In this document: piece by piece, positions 17,317 through 26,526 of the stretch
How positions within the stretch are numbered: position 1 is the first letter of the stretch
Layout of the letters: the number at the start of each line of letters is the position of its first letter
Source of the DNA: Candidatus Poribacteria bacterium
GTDB lineage: Bacteria > Poribacteria > WGA-4E > WGA-3G
Length of the DNA: 40,039 bases
Direction of reading: 5' to 3'
Assembly (NCBI GenBank): GCA_022821495.1
Contig: JAJEDN010000055.1
Coordinates: forward strand, 1 to 40,039
Translations under genes and position numbers: made by a program
The notes under the pieces: model-generated
Told to the model about the DNA's origin: nothing
Databases searched by the model: none
What the model saw: only the letters and a program-made list of their open reading frames with translations

Positions 17317-17658
17317 AATTTTAAATATTAGACCTCTGCTCGTTTTTCTCCGTTGTCGAAAAACTGTTGCTTCTTAAGTCGTTGGGGTATGGAAAATAAT
17401 TAACGTGAATCTGATAATACTTAGGACAGATGCCTTCCTCTGAAAGTCCCCCTGATAAGGGGGATTTAGGGGGTTAAAATACGGATTGGACTTACGCATT
17501 TCCTCTGAAAGTCCCCCTGATAAGGGGGATTTAGGGGGTTAAAATACGGATTGGACTTACGCCTTTCCTCTGAAAGTCCCCCTGATAAGGGGGATTTAGG
17601 GGGTTAAAATACGGATTGGACTTACGCATTTTGAGCTTCTGATAATCGTATCAAAAAA
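17317..17658. other. Intergenic stretch occupied mostly by a tandem repeat
   Basis: This is 342 bases between the LRR protein stop and permease 2. Bases 17435-17629 are the triple tandem repeat listed separately. The remaining flanks hold no ORF or RNA that I recognise. Any transcript reading from the LRR gene into permease 2 must cross three strong hairpins. Confidence 0.6.
17435..17629. repeat. Three tandem 65-bp repeats with CCCCCTGATAAGGGGG hairpin
   Basis: Three copies start at 17435, 17500 and 17565 and are nearly identical (ACGCATT against ACGCCTT between copies). Each contains the hairpin CCCCCTGATAAGGGGG, then ATTTAGGGGG, and ends ATACGGATTGGACTTACGC. The same hairpin core occurs twice at 35581-35702 and once at 39678. 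Copies abut directly with no unique spacer, so this is not a CRISPR array. Confidence 0.9.
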
Positions 17659-20600
17659 TTACTTCCGTATCAACATCTTTCGCGTCGCTGTAAAATCCCC
17701 CGCAGTTAGCGTATAGAAATAGACACCACTCGCGACAGCCTCACCGAAAGAATTTCGTCCATCCCAATACGCCGCACGGCTACGGGACTGATACCTCCCA
17801 GCAGATTGATGCCCCAATGCCAACACCCGCACCAATGCACCATTCACAGCATAGATGCGCAACGTCACCGCCGCAGGTGTCGCCAACTGATACGGTAGCC
17901 ACGTCTCTGGATTGAAGGGGTTGGGGTAATTTGCTAACAAAGCCGTCTCTTTCGGTAGTAAGCGTGCCAGTAGCTGCTCCAGCACCGCAATCCCGCGCAA
18001 ATAGGCAGGGTCTGTAAGTGCGAGCTGCCGCGCCTGCGTGAGCATCTGTTGGACCGCTTCGGCGGTAAGTCCTTCAAGATCCGAGGTGTATAGGGACGGT
18101 GAAGCAGCCGTTCCCTGTCCCAACGCACCAGCAACCCTAACGAGGTCTTGGATATTCACAACGCCGTCACCGTTGACATCCGCACGACTTTTGCCCGTCT
18201 GTCCGAGACTGGACGATACCAAAACGAGGTCTTGGATATTAACGATCCCATCACCGTTGACATCTGCAGATAGAACGGTATCCGGTGGACGTTTATGGAT
18301 GGCATTAACATCTGCTTCGATACCGACGAACATGCTCCAACCGCCAGCCCGTTCACTAACTTTCACCAATAAGAGATTATCGCCTTTCTCCAAATTAACT
18401 GTGAAATCATCCTGAAAATCGGATGCCCCCCGATCAATAGGATTGTTATGCACCACTTCCCCGTTGAGCCAGACCTTGATAGCGTCATCACTGCCGACTC
18501 GCATCAGCACACCGGACTGCGCCGTGGCGGATTCAAGCGTGATAAGCGCGTAAGCGGAATGATCGTTTATATCACCTTGTGTCATTCCGATACGATTCAG
18601 GAGGTCATTGATGTTATTTCCACCGCCCACAGCAATTCTTCCCAGTTGCCAGGCATAATCACCAACGGTGTCACCGTCTTTGGCACCATTTGCTGCAACT
18701 TCTGCCTCTGTCACAGTACCGGCACTCGCAGCAGCAAGTGAATCTACATTGATAGAGCGCTCCCCACCTTGCCAACGTTCGGTTGGCGCGATTATCCAGA
18801 GCCAGGGACCGGTAATCTTGGCGAGAGTCAGATCATAGATGACTTTAATCCCCTTCGCCTGCATAGCGGGAATGTGTGTGTTGAGAGAAGCGTAACTCAG
18901 TGGGTTGTCCTCAATATACAGTCCCGTGCTCTCCCACTCTGTTCCCAGCAGGTCTAATGCTACCAGTGGCGATACGTCCAAGATTGAATTTCTATTAAGA
19001 CTTAGGACCTTCAGTTGTGTTAACCCTGCCAGCGGAGATACATCTCCGATGGTATTGTTTGAAAGATATAACCCTGTCAGTTGTGTTAACCCTGCCAGCG
19101 GAGATACATCCGAAGTCTCATTGCCGGAAAGATTCAGGGAGGTGAGCTGCGTTAGACCTGATAGCGCGGAGATATCCGAGATGGCATTCCCCCCAAGAAG
19201 CAGATGTGTCAATTGCGTTAGATCCGCCAATGGCGAAATGTCTGAGATGTTATTACCCTGAAGATCCAACCATTTCAGTTGCGTTAGATCCGCCAATGGC
19301 GAAATGTTTGAGATGTTATTACCCCGAAGATCCAGTTGCGTTAGTTGTGTCAACGCCGCGAGCGGGGATATATCCGAGACAGAAGTTCCAGAGAGGCTTA
19401 AATTAGACAACTGCCTTAATCCAGACAAAGCAGAGATGTCAGAGACGGAAGTGTCACGAAGATGAAGCATGCCTAATTCGGTCAATTCCGCAAGCGCGGA
19501 CACATCTGAGATAGGGTTCCCTGAAAGATGGAGAGATGTCAGTTGCGTCAACTTCGCGAAAAACGATATATCTGAGACGGAACAGTTTGAAAGATCCAAC
19601 GCTCTCAAATTTGTTAGTGCCAGCAGCGGCGTAAAATCCGATACCCCATTCTTGTTAACTGGCTCTTCATAGAACTGATCGTTCCAAAGGCCCAGTCCCC
19701 TGAGATTGTGTGCGTGTTCAAGACCCGTCAGATCTGTTATCCCCTGATTAGGAACATAAAGATGTGTTAAATGCAGCAGTGTGTGTGTTGTAATTGAATC
19801 GCCAATTTCTTCTCGGATTGCTGCTGCTAAATTCGCATCTGGGATGGATATAACTTCAGAGGAGGATAAGATGGAGGCAACATCAATGGAATATCTCTCG
19901 CTCCCGGACATATTTCCGCGCTTATCAATTACCTGCACGGATACAGACTTGTTTTCCGGTCCCAAATAGGTGGTAACAAATTCGACGGTACTGTCTGAAT
20001 TACCGCTTAAGCGTTTATAATCAATCAATTCCGAGGATCCTTTTGCAATTCCACTAAGCGTTTCCGTATGCAACTGCGCTTGGTGAAGTCCATCAGCATC
20101 GTCTACTTTGAAGCGAAAACGGATAGCATTCGGGGAAGATGCCCGCCTCGGTGGAAGCATCTCAATTGTACCCGAGTTACCTGCAGCCGACTCGTTGGCG
20201 GCAGCTTGGCTGGCATTGAAAGCACGATGGACGTCCAACCATTCCGCAGCGCATTGAGAGATTCTATCTTTGGGACTACCATAAGACATGATATAGGCAC
20301 CATTTCGGAAATCGTGCTGCAAGCCAAAGGCATGTCCAAGTTCATGAGCAGTGGTAGAAAAACCAAAACAATGACCGGAAGCGGGGATGAGTGCTGACCC
20401 CCTATGGTTCCAGCCGCTCCCTGTACCGCATACAGTCTGGCCTCCACCGCTGCCAATCTGTTCAGTGCTAACATCCAACGCTGTGAGATAGATATTCTTT
20501 GACATGTCAAACTGTTCACGTATTTCTCGCCAAACTATGTTTGATTCGTCATGATAATATACATCATCAAATTTTCCGTTAATATGATAGACAACAGCGT

Positions 20601-22575
20601 TTCCGTGTGCATCAGTTTCAAATTGGAACGTTTTCCTACCCACCCCATACTTTTCCATCTGTTTCTCGTAGAACTCCTGGATCTCCTTGATCAACCGATC
20701 CGCCTTGGCATTTATATCCGGTTGAGCCTGACGGTCGCGCGGAAGGAAATAGACGAACCGCACGATGGGTCGCTGTTGTGTCGAGGTGCTATCAAAACGG
20801 ACATTCACCCCCGCTGCCTGTAACATCGGGATATGTGTGTCAATAGAGATGTCACTGAGTGGGTTGCCTTGTAGATACAGACTGTTCCAGTTTTCTGCCC
20901 CTTTCAATTGCACTAAGTCTATCAGTGGCAGGACATCTGATAGACGGTTGTTCCTGAGATTCAACGTCGTCAACTGGGTCAATCCTATTAAGGCGGATAC
21001 ATTTGATATACGGTTGTTACTCAGCGATAGTTTTGTGAGATTAGCCGCATGCTGCAGTCCTGTGAGGTCGAGAATGTTAGCATTGTTTGCCGTCAGCGTT
21101 GTCAATTTCAACATATCCGAAGCGGTAGGTGTTTCATCAAGAGGTCTCCCCAGGGTTTCCATGATCTTCATGCGGAGGTTGGCATCTGGGATCATCACAG
21201 ATGAACTACGGAGGATCGCCGTCGCCGTAAACTCGACTGGTTGCGAAACAGCAGTTGCGGCCACGCGGACGGTTGTCGTCCCCGCGGTTCGCCCGAGGGT
21301 CAAGTGTGCCGCTGCCTTACCCATGGCATCGGTTTTAACAGTTGTAGCATTCAACCTACCCCGACCTGCAGTAACAGCAAACTTCACAGGCACACCCGCA
21401 AACGCCCGATCCTCCTGATCCAACACTTCCACAACAAACAGGAGTGGCAACGCAGTATTGACGATACCTTCCTGTGCTGTATCTGAGATTTTGAGCAGCG
21501 TCGTTGGGACGCGCGCATCAAATTTCACCTCAACGCCTCTTGCTTGCATCGCGGGGATATGCGTATGGATCGAGGTGTAACTCAGCGGATTTCGCTCAAT
21601 ATACAGTCCCGTGCTGTTCCACTCCGTCCCCGGTAGGTCTAACCCCGCCAGAGGGGATACATCTAAGACTGCATTATTGCTAAGACCTATCACTCTTAAT
21701 TGCTTCAGACCCGACAGTGATGATATATCCGAAATAGCGTTGTCCCAAAGATATAGGTAAGTCAGTTGGGTTAACCCTTTCAGCGCAGATATATCCGAGA
21801 TAGCGTTGCGCCCAAGACCGAGATCAACCAACTGCGTTAACCCTTTCAGTGCAGATATATCCGAGATAGCGTTGCCCTCAAGTCTGAGATCAACCAACTG
21901 TGTTAACCCCTTCAGCGCAGATATATCTGAGACGGTGTTGTCCCAAAGATATAGGTAAGTCAGTTGCGTTAACCCTTTCAGTGCAGATATATCCGAGATA
22001 GCGTTGCTCCCAAGATGTAGAAAAGTTAACTGCGTTAACCCTTTCAGCGCAGATATATCTGAGACTGGGGTGCCTGAAAGCTCTAAGTCCACCAATTGCG
22101 TCAATTCTGTGAGCGGCGATAGATCCAAGATAGGATTGTTGTAAAGCCGTAACGTCGTTAGTGCTGTCAACCCCGACAGCGGAGATAGGTTTGAGACATC
22201 ATTGCCTGAAAGATCCAGATGCGTCAGTTGCGTTAGCTGCTGAATCGGTGAAAGATCCGAGATGGTATTATTGTAGGAGTTTCTTCGCTCCTCTTCGATA
22301 TATTTACCCCCAAGGTACAACCTTTTCAGATTACGTGCATGTTGAATGCCGGTGAGGTTATGGATATTCGCATCTGGCGCGTGAAGTTCTGTCAGTGCTA
22401 ACAGATCCGCAGCAGTTATTGTGGCATTTCTCCCCTTGCCGAGTGCTTCTGCTATCTTCGCACGGAGAGCCGTATCCGGAAAGTCTATGGGGCGATTCCC
22501 TTGTGCCTGTGAAAGGGTTGGAAGTAAAAGACTGAACAGAATAGTTATTGTAATAAATAAACGTTTCACCTGCAT
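17659..22575 (-). CDS. Secreted LRR protein with metzincin protease, dockerin and C-terminal sorting-like domains
   Basis: A 1638-residue modular exported protein. Signal peptide is 1-25 (ends LSQAQ). Internalin-type 22-residue leucine-rich repeats cover about 60-350. An Ig-like (Big-type) domain spans 365-453, then short LRRs 460-595. A zinc metalloprotease follows at about 600-790 with HELGHAFGLQHD at 744-755 (H744, E745, H748, H754) and a likely Met-turn MSYG at 763-766. A beta domain covers 805-900 and a third LRR block 920-1250. A PA14/NPCBM-like sugar-binding-type domain is near 1255-1425. A two-unit dockerin follows (DVNGDGIVNIQDL near 1438-1450; second unit near 1466-1478). The C-terminus (1545-1638) has YPNPFNPETWLPYQL and ends like FlgD/type IX sorting domains. 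The ribosome binding site GAGGTT lies 7 bases before the ATG. Likely role is cell-surface or secreted binding and proteolysis of protein or glycan; the substrate is unknown. Confidence 0.9.
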   Translation of the reverse strand: MQVKRLFITITILFSLLLPTLSQAQGNRPIDFPDTALRAKIAEALGKGRNATITAADLLALTELHAPDANIHNLTGIQHARNLKRLYLGGKYIEEERRNSYNNTISDLSPIQQLTQLTHLDLSGNDVSNLSPLSGLTALTTLRLYNNPILDLSPLTELTQLVDLELSGTPVSDISALKGLTQLTFLHLGSNAISDISALKGLTQLTYLYLWDNTVSDISALKGLTQLVDLRLEGNAISDISALKGLTQLVDLGLGRNAISDISALKGLTQLTYLYLWDNAISDISSLSGLKQLRVIGLSNNAVLDVSPLAGLDLPGTEWNSTGLYIERNPLSYTSIHTHIPAMQARGVEVKFDARVPTTLLKISDTAQEGIVNTALPLLFVVEVLDQEDRAFAGVPVKFAVTAGRGRLNATTVKTDAMGKAAAHLTLGRTAGTTTVRVAATAVSQPVEFTATAILRSSSVMIPDANLRMKIMETLGRPLDETPTASDMLKLTTLTANNANILDLTGLQHAANLTKLSLSNNRISNVSALIGLTQLTTLNLRNNRLSDVLPLIDLVQLKGAENWNSLYLQGNPLSDISIDTHIPMLQAAGVNVRFDSTSTQQRPIVRFVYFLPRDRQAQPDINAKADRLIKEIQEFYEKQMEKYGVGRKTFQFETDAHGNAVVYHINGKFDDVYYHDESNIVWREIREQFDMSKNIYLTALDVSTEQIGSGGGQTVCGTGSGWNHRGSALIPASGHCFGFSTTAHELGHAFGLQHDFRNGAYIMSYGSPKDRISQCAAEWLDVHRAFNASQAAANESAAGNSGTIEMLPPRRASSPNAIRFRFKVDDADGLHQAQLHTETLSGIAKGSSELIDYKRLSGNSDSTVEFVTTYLGPENKSVSVQVIDKRGNMSGSERYSIDVASILSSSEVISIPDANLAAAIREEIGDSITTHTLLHLTHLYVPNQGITDLTGLEHAHNLRGLGLWNDQFYEEPVNKNGVSDFTPLLALTNLRALDLSNCSVSDISFFAKLTQLTSLHLSGNPISDVSALAELTELGMLHLRDTSVSDISALSGLRQLSNLSLSGTSVSDISPLAALTQLTQLDLRGNNISNISPLADLTQLKWLDLQGNNISDISPLADLTQLTHLLLGGNAISDISALSGLTQLTSLNLSGNETSDVSPLAGLTQLTGLYLSNNTIGDVSPLAGLTQLKVLSLNRNSILDVSPLVALDLLGTEWESTGLYIEDNPLSYASLNTHIPAMQAKGIKVIYDLTLAKITGPWLWIIAPTERWQGGERSINVDSLAAASAGTVTEAEVAANGAKDGDTVGDYAWQLGRIAVGGGNNINDLLNRIGMTQGDINDHSAYALITLESATAQSGVLMRVGSDDAIKVWLNGEVVHNNPIDRGASDFQDDFTVNLEKGDNLLLVKVSERAGGWSMFVGIEADVNAIHKRPPDTVLSADVNGDGIVNIQDLVLVSSSLGQTGKSRADVNGDGVVNIQDLVRVAGALGQGTAASPSLYTSDLEGLTAEAVQQMLTQARQLALTDPAYLRGIAVLEQLLARLLPKETALLANYPNPFNPETWLPYQLATPAAVTLRIYAVNGALVRVLALGHQSAGRYQSRSRAAYWDGRNSFGEAVASGVYFYTLTAGDFTATRKMLIRK

Positions 22576-22593
22576 GTAAAGAACCTCATAACC

Positions 22594-23676
22594 TTATTCT
22601 GTTGAAGTTTGCGAAGACGCACGCTTGCGGAAAAGCTGGATAGAACCATAGCCAATAACAAATAACAGAATCGTCGCTTGCATCACAAACGTCACTTTAT
22701 CAGAAATACCCACCGTTCGCTGCATGCTATACGAACCCGTCGTTAACGCACCAAACAGCAAGGCGGCAGCAACAGTTACCAAAGGATTCAACTTCGCCAA
22801 CAACGCAACCGCAATCGCTGTGTAGCCGTATCCGGGCGAGAAATTGAGATAGAGCCGACGCGTCAGGGCTGTCAGCTCAATTGCACCGCCGAGTCCCGCA
22901 AGCGCGCCGCTAATGAAAAAGACTCGGAGCGTGTTGTGCATAATCGAAATTCCTGCCGCTTCCGCTGCAGCCGGACCTTCTCCTACGGCACGAAGTTGAT
23001 AACCAAACGCTGTCCGAAAAAGAATAAATGTAAGGATAATTGCTAACAAGACAGCAATAACAATGCCGAGATGAATCCGATGCGGTGGGAAAAGTCGAGG
23101 CAGAAACACCCACTCGGCGATCCGATCGCTCTGAGGGCCCCGTTGGGACGCTTCCTGCAAGGGACCCCCATCTATCATCATACCCACCAGATGGATAGCG
23201 ACATAGTTCAACATAATCGTACTGATAACTTCGTTCACACCGCGGGCCACCTTGAGGACCGCGGGGATGAGTCCCCAGATCCCACCCGCGAGGGTTGCGA
23301 TGCCAAGGCATACCGGTACTGCGATCCATGGGGTTTCAGGGAAAAATGGTGATAGTTTCGTTCCAAACCACGTCGCTACCAACGCACCTATCAGAAATTG
23401 CCCTTCAGCACCGATGTTCCAAATCCCGCACCGAAACGCCATCGCGACAGAGAGTCCTGCCATTAGAAACGGCGTGCTCTTTACCAACGTCTCCCCGAAT
23501 TTTCTACTATTACCGAAAGCACCACTCACTGCTGCCTGATACGCTTCCAAAGGGTTATAGTGGCAGAGCAGCATTATAATAGCATTTAGGGCAAACGCAC
23601 TCGCGAGAATTAAAACCGGTGTCGCCACCCAGTGAATATCAATTCTTTTGAATAGGTTGACTATTTTGGGTATCAT
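22594..23676 (-). CDS. BMP-type ABC transporter permease 1
   Basis: The longer permease subunit (360 residues, YufP-like, BPD_transp_2 family) of the importer formed with the ATPase at 23979-25613 and permease 2. About nine or ten membrane segments are visible. Family motifs include FRCGIWNIGAEGQFLIGALVA (about 80-100), a GVNEVISTIMLNYVA stretch (about 145-160) and GYGYTAIAVALLAKLNPL near 285. The order ATPase then permease 1 is normal. The downstream gene is the LRR-protease 18 bases away, with its start inside the same apparent transcript. The ATG lacks a ribosome binding site. Nucleoside transport is inferred from family. Confidence 0.92.
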   Translation of the reverse strand: MIPKIVNLFKRIDIHWVATPVLILASAFALNAIIMLLCHYNPLEAYQAAVSGAFGNSRKFGETLVKSTPFLMAGLSVAMAFRCGIWNIGAEGQFLIGALVATWFGTKLSPFFPETPWIAVPVCLGIATLAGGIWGLIPAVLKVARGVNEVISTIMLNYVAIHLVGMMIDGGPLQEASQRGPQSDRIAEWVFLPRLFPPHRIHLGIVIAVLLAIILTFILFRTAFGYQLRAVGEGPAAAEAAGISIMHNTLRVFFISGALAGLGGAIELTALTRRLYLNFSPGYGYTAIAVALLAKLNPLVTVAAALLFGALTTGSYSMQRTVGISDKVTFVMQATILLFVIGYGSIQLFRKRASSQTSTE

Positions 23677-23689
23677 GTTTTAAGAGTTG

Positions 23690-23985
23690 TTGGTTGTTAG
23701 TTATAAGTTGTTGGTTAAGAGGCGTTTGGTAACAATTAACCCGAGTCGCTACTAATGGGTTTTGCCTGTTTGAAAAACCCTGTTCAGCACCTTTCTTCAC
23801 CCCAGAGGGGTGGTATGTCTATAGAAAATCGTGTGTTTAATCTCTTGCACTCCAGCGGAGTGCTATGTGAGTAAGTAAGTGACAACTTAGGTTAACAATT
23901 AACCTTGCTCTCGAATATTCCAAGACGCGTTGAATCACTGCAAGGAACCTCTTTAACTAAAAACTTATAACTTATAACTTATAAC
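23690..23985. repeat. Variable-arm palindromic element E9 with two nested hairpins
   Basis: This fills the 302-base gap between permease 1 and the ATPase. The left arm is AGTTGTTGGTTGTTAG then TTATAAGTTGTTGGTT, with the border AAGAGG. The right border is ACCTCTTTAAC and the right arm is three iterations of CTTATAA that run into the ATPase stop codon region. The core near 23731-23760 (TAACCCGAGTCGCTACTAATGGG in part) resembles E1 and E4. Two short hairpins sit within it and are listed separately, suggesting nested insertions. Confidence 0.65.
23798..23863. repeat. Pair of perfect short hairpins, CACCCC and GCACTCC types
   Basis: The first is CACCCC-AGA-GGGGTG (23798-23812), a perfect 6-bp stem with a 3-base loop, followed by GTATGTCTATAG. 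The second is GCACTCC-AGC-GGAGTGC (23847-23863), a perfect 7-bp stem with a 3-base loop, followed by TATGTGAGTAA. Both share stem-loop geometry and a TATGT tail, so they look like two diverged copies of one repeat about 50 bases apart. Confidence 0.7.
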
Positions 23986-25613
23986 TTTTCCCCTGTCATT
24001 AACAATCCGAGTGCTTCAATATCGTTGCGCTGCGCGGTCGCTTCGATCAACTGACCCCTCGACATCACAAAGAGTCGATCGCTCAAGAGTAAGACCTCGT
24101 CTAACTCTGTTGAGATGAGCAGAACAGATCTTTTTCCGTTGCGTTGCACCAGCAAATTCTCATGGACGTAGCGCGCAGCGTTGACATCTAAACCGCGTGT
24201 CGGATTAACAGCGATAAGTAGGTCAGGATGAAGCGAGATTTCGCGGGCGAGCACAATTTTCTGTTGGTTGCCGCCGGAGAGTGCGGCGGCAGGAATGCCA
24301 CCGATAGGCGGACGGATGTCGTAATCAGCGATAAGTTGTTCTGCAGTGTTCCGTTTTCTTTTTTGATTCAGGACATTCCACCGTGCCGTGTTTTCCAAAT
24401 GCGTTACATTCAACAAAAGGTTTTCCGTAACCGAGAACGACGCGATAACGCCAGTCGTCTGTCTATCTTCCGGGATATAGCCGACCCCACACTGCCGTAC
24501 TGCCTTCGTCCGCTTCGGATCGGCACCCAAGATGCTGATCGTCCCGGATGCGTTGTGCCGTAACCCCATAATCGCCTCGGCGAGTTCGCGCTGTCCGTTG
24601 CCATCAACGCCAGCGATACCGACGATTTCACCACGATACGTCTCTAGAGAGACATCTGAGACCGCAATCTCGTCGCGACTGCCGAGCACTGTCAGGTTTG
24701 AGAGGTGTAGCACACTGTCTGACGATTTATGATCGCTGTTTCCGTCTGACGAACGTTCGACTTCGTCGATGTCCTCTCCGATCATCTCCCGCGCGAGTTC
24801 TCGTGCGGTCAGCTCACCTGTCGGACCGAGATAGACCTTCTTCCCGCGCCTTAACACAGTAATCCTGTCGCTGATACTCAAAACCTCTTTCATCTTGTGG
24901 CTAATGAAAATAATCGCTCTACCATCGGCTTGGAGGTTGCGCAAAATTGTAAAGAAGCCTTCTACTTCCTGTGGACTCAGAACAGCCGTCGGTTCATCAA
25001 GGATGAGAATCCGAGCATCAACCGCCAGTGCCTTCAGGATTTCCACGCGTTGTTTCAAGCCTACTGATAGGGTCCGCACCAATGCCCTCGGGTCGACAGC
25101 CAAACCGAACTGCTCCGAGAGTGCCTCCGTTATTTCAATAGCCTCTTCCTTCTTAAACCGAAACGCACCGAATTTTTTCAAAGATCGGAAGATTGGAAGA
25201 TTGGAAGATTGGTGGCGATGCGCTTTTTCCATCCTTCCATCTTTCCATCCTTCCATCCAAGTCCTACCTGTCCGTAATTGTCCAAGGCTCAACGCGATGT
25301 TCTCGGCAACCGTGAGATTCTCAACCAGCATAAAGTGCTGATGCACCATGCCGATACCGCTAACAATTGCATCCCGCGGAGACTTTGCCTGTAATCTACG
25401 CTGCCAGCCTTCACGATCTGTGACATAGATCCGTCCGGCTGATGGCTGATAAAGTCCATAAATGAGATTCATCAGGGTAGACTTACCCGCACCGTTTTCA
25501 CCTAAAATCGCGTGAATTTCACCCGTTTGCAGCGCGAAATCAACGCTATCAACGGCAACAAAGTCACCGAAAGTTTTCGTAACATTCCGAAGTTCAAGGA
25601 TCTGTTCTGCCAT
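23979..25613 (-). CDS. BMP-type ABC transporter ATP-binding protein with repeat insertion
   Basis: Double-ATPase subunit (COG3845, YufO-like) that powers an importer with two permeases and a BMP-family binding protein. The first ATPase half has Walker A GENGAGKST (38-46), signature LSVGLKQR (182-189) and Walker B LILDEPTA (203-210). The second half has a degenerate Walker A (GVDGNGQRE, 335-343), typical of the family, then LSGGNQQK (445-452) and NPTRGLD (470-476). At 544 residues it is about 30 longer than relatives. The excess is residues 117-144, written by a repeat element that keeps frame and lies between the Q-loop and the signature in a variable surface helical region. The ATP-binding motifs are intact. 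No ribosome binding site precedes the ATG. Confidence 0.93.
   Translation of the reverse strand: MAEQILELRNVTKTFGDFVAVDSVDFALQTGEIHAILGENGAGKSTLMNLIYGLYQPSAGRIYVTDREGWQRRLQAKSPRDAIVSGIGMVHQHFMLVENLTVAENIALSLGQLRTGRTWMEGWKDGRMEKAHRHQSSNLPIFRSLKKFGAFRFKKEEAIEITEALSEQFGLAVDPRALVRTLSVGLKQRVEILKALAVDARILILDEPTAVLSPQEVEGFFTILRNLQADGRAIIFISHKMKEVLSISDRITVLRRGKKVYLGPTGELTARELAREMIGEDIDEVERSSDGNSDHKSSDSVLHLSNLTVLGSRDEIAVSDVSLETYRGEIVGIAGVDGNGQRELAEAIMGLRHNASGTISILGADPKRTKAVRQCGVGYIPEDRQTTGVIASFSVTENLLLNVTHLENTARWNVLNQKRKRNTAEQLIADYDIRPPIGGIPAAALSGGNQQKIVLAREISLHPDLLIAVNPTRGLDVNAARYVHENLLVQRNGKRSVLLISTELDEVLLLSDRLFVMSRGQLIEATAQRNDIEALGLLMTGEKL
25182..25267. repeat. Variable-arm palindromic element E10 (GGAAGATT type), in frame in the ABC ATPase
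   Basis: On the + strand it reads GATCGG, then iterated AAGATTGG, a short GGTGGCGATGCGC centre, then iterated CCATCCTT, and ends CATCCAAGTCCTACC. The terminal CTTCCATCCAAGTCCTA is identical to the end of the intergenic copy at 16268-16384. Read from the minus strand it adds 28 codons (WMEGWKDGRMEK and on to LPIFRS) with no stop. Confidence 0.8.
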
Positions 25614-25674
25614 AGTTACAAGGTTATGAGATTTTCAAAATAAAAAGGCACTCGCCTCAAGAAAAAAGATACCG

Positions 25675-26526
25675 CTATTGTATCCATTGTGCTGCTCTTG
25701 CTGTTGTCAGTTCGCCATCATAAGCGATAACCCGAAGCGAGACTTTCCAACTTTCGCCTTCAGGTGTTGATACGGCGCCTGTCCAAGTCGGGTTATAGAG
25801 TGCCATCCCGTAATCCCGAATAAACCATGGTCCCCGAACACTTTCATTAAGAATGCTCATAAAGACCCCAAACGCGCCATGCCCTGCCAAGACGTTCTGG
25901 TAGGCAACAAAATCCGATTCGCCTTCGTGGACGACGTCAACGCCGCCGCTACGTTCATTGTCACCCAGCACAATACCCCCCATGAGGGGTAGCAGTCTCG
26001 GTTCAACGCGGATACCGATGCTCCCGAACTTCGTCTGTGGATACGTCGCAGCACCGTAAGACGCGATCTTCTCACTCGTCATATCGCAGACCGTAGCATC
26101 CGCAAGCGTGTAAAGATTGACAGTACGAATTTCGTCAATCAACGGTGCCTCGTTTTCATCGCGCCAGACAACGTTCTGAACAAATTGAACGCCGTTCGCA
26201 TGCGGTGTGATGTCAATGTCTTTCTGTGTATCCATCCGTCCCAATCTTTCAAAGACTTTATCCGTCCAAGAACGCCGGGGTGGCGATGCCCAAAAACCCG
26301 CCTCCCTATCACCAACCTGAACCGGTCCCTGACCAACGAAAATACCGTTATGGAACGGATGATCAAAGGCAAACTCCTGAACGACGGTATTGCCCGCTGG
26401 CGTGTAGAACGGAAAGACGAACGGACGATAAAAATTCGCACCGACACCGCCCAAACAACGACCCGTATCGGCTTCAACAACTAAATGTGTTTTGGCATTT
26501 ACTTTAACTTCAAATTTTTCTTGCAT
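25675..26526 (-). CDS. DUF6807 / PmoA-family protein
   Basis: This matches the family named methane oxygenase PmoA in Pfam (PF14100) or DUF6807; despite that name, members are not methane monooxygenases and their activity is unknown. The 283 residues include the family's N-terminal core RPFVFPFYTPAG (34-45) and FDHPFHNGIFVG (53-64), with conserved histidines and an FW pair further on (EAGFWAS). The C-terminal half contains GPWFIRDYGMALYNP. The fold is expected to be a beta-sandwich. The ribosome binding site GAGGAAAT lies just before the ATG. It is encoded 60 bases downstream-side of the importer ATPase but probably not co-regulated. Family members often sit near sugar or sulfatase genes; none are visible here apart from a sialidase-like remnant. 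Confidence 0.78.
   Translation of the reverse strand: MQEKFEVKVNAKTHLVVEADTGRCLGGVGANFYRPFVFPFYTPAGNTVVQEFAFDHPFHNGIFVGQGPVQVGDREAGFWASPPRRSWTDKVFERLGRMDTQKDIDITPHANGVQFVQNVVWRDENEAPLIDEIRTVNLYTLADATVCDMTSEKIASYGAATYPQTKFGSIGIRVEPRLLPLMGGIVLGDNERSGGVDVVHEGESDFVAYQNVLAGHGAFGVFMSILNESVRGPWFIRDYGMALYNPTWTGAVSTPEGESWKVSLRVIAYDGELTTARAAQWIQ

Noticed and set aside
17435..17629. CRISPR array
   Set aside because: The 65-bp units abut without unique spacers, and there are no cas genes.
18905..19261. Plus-strand ORF with repeated VNPASGDTS-like units
   Set aside because: It is the antisense shadow of the LRR repeats on the minus strand.
25714..26484. Methane monooxygenase subunit from the PmoA family name
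   Set aside because: The name is a Pfam legacy; no copper-site or membrane features of particulate methane monooxygenase are present.
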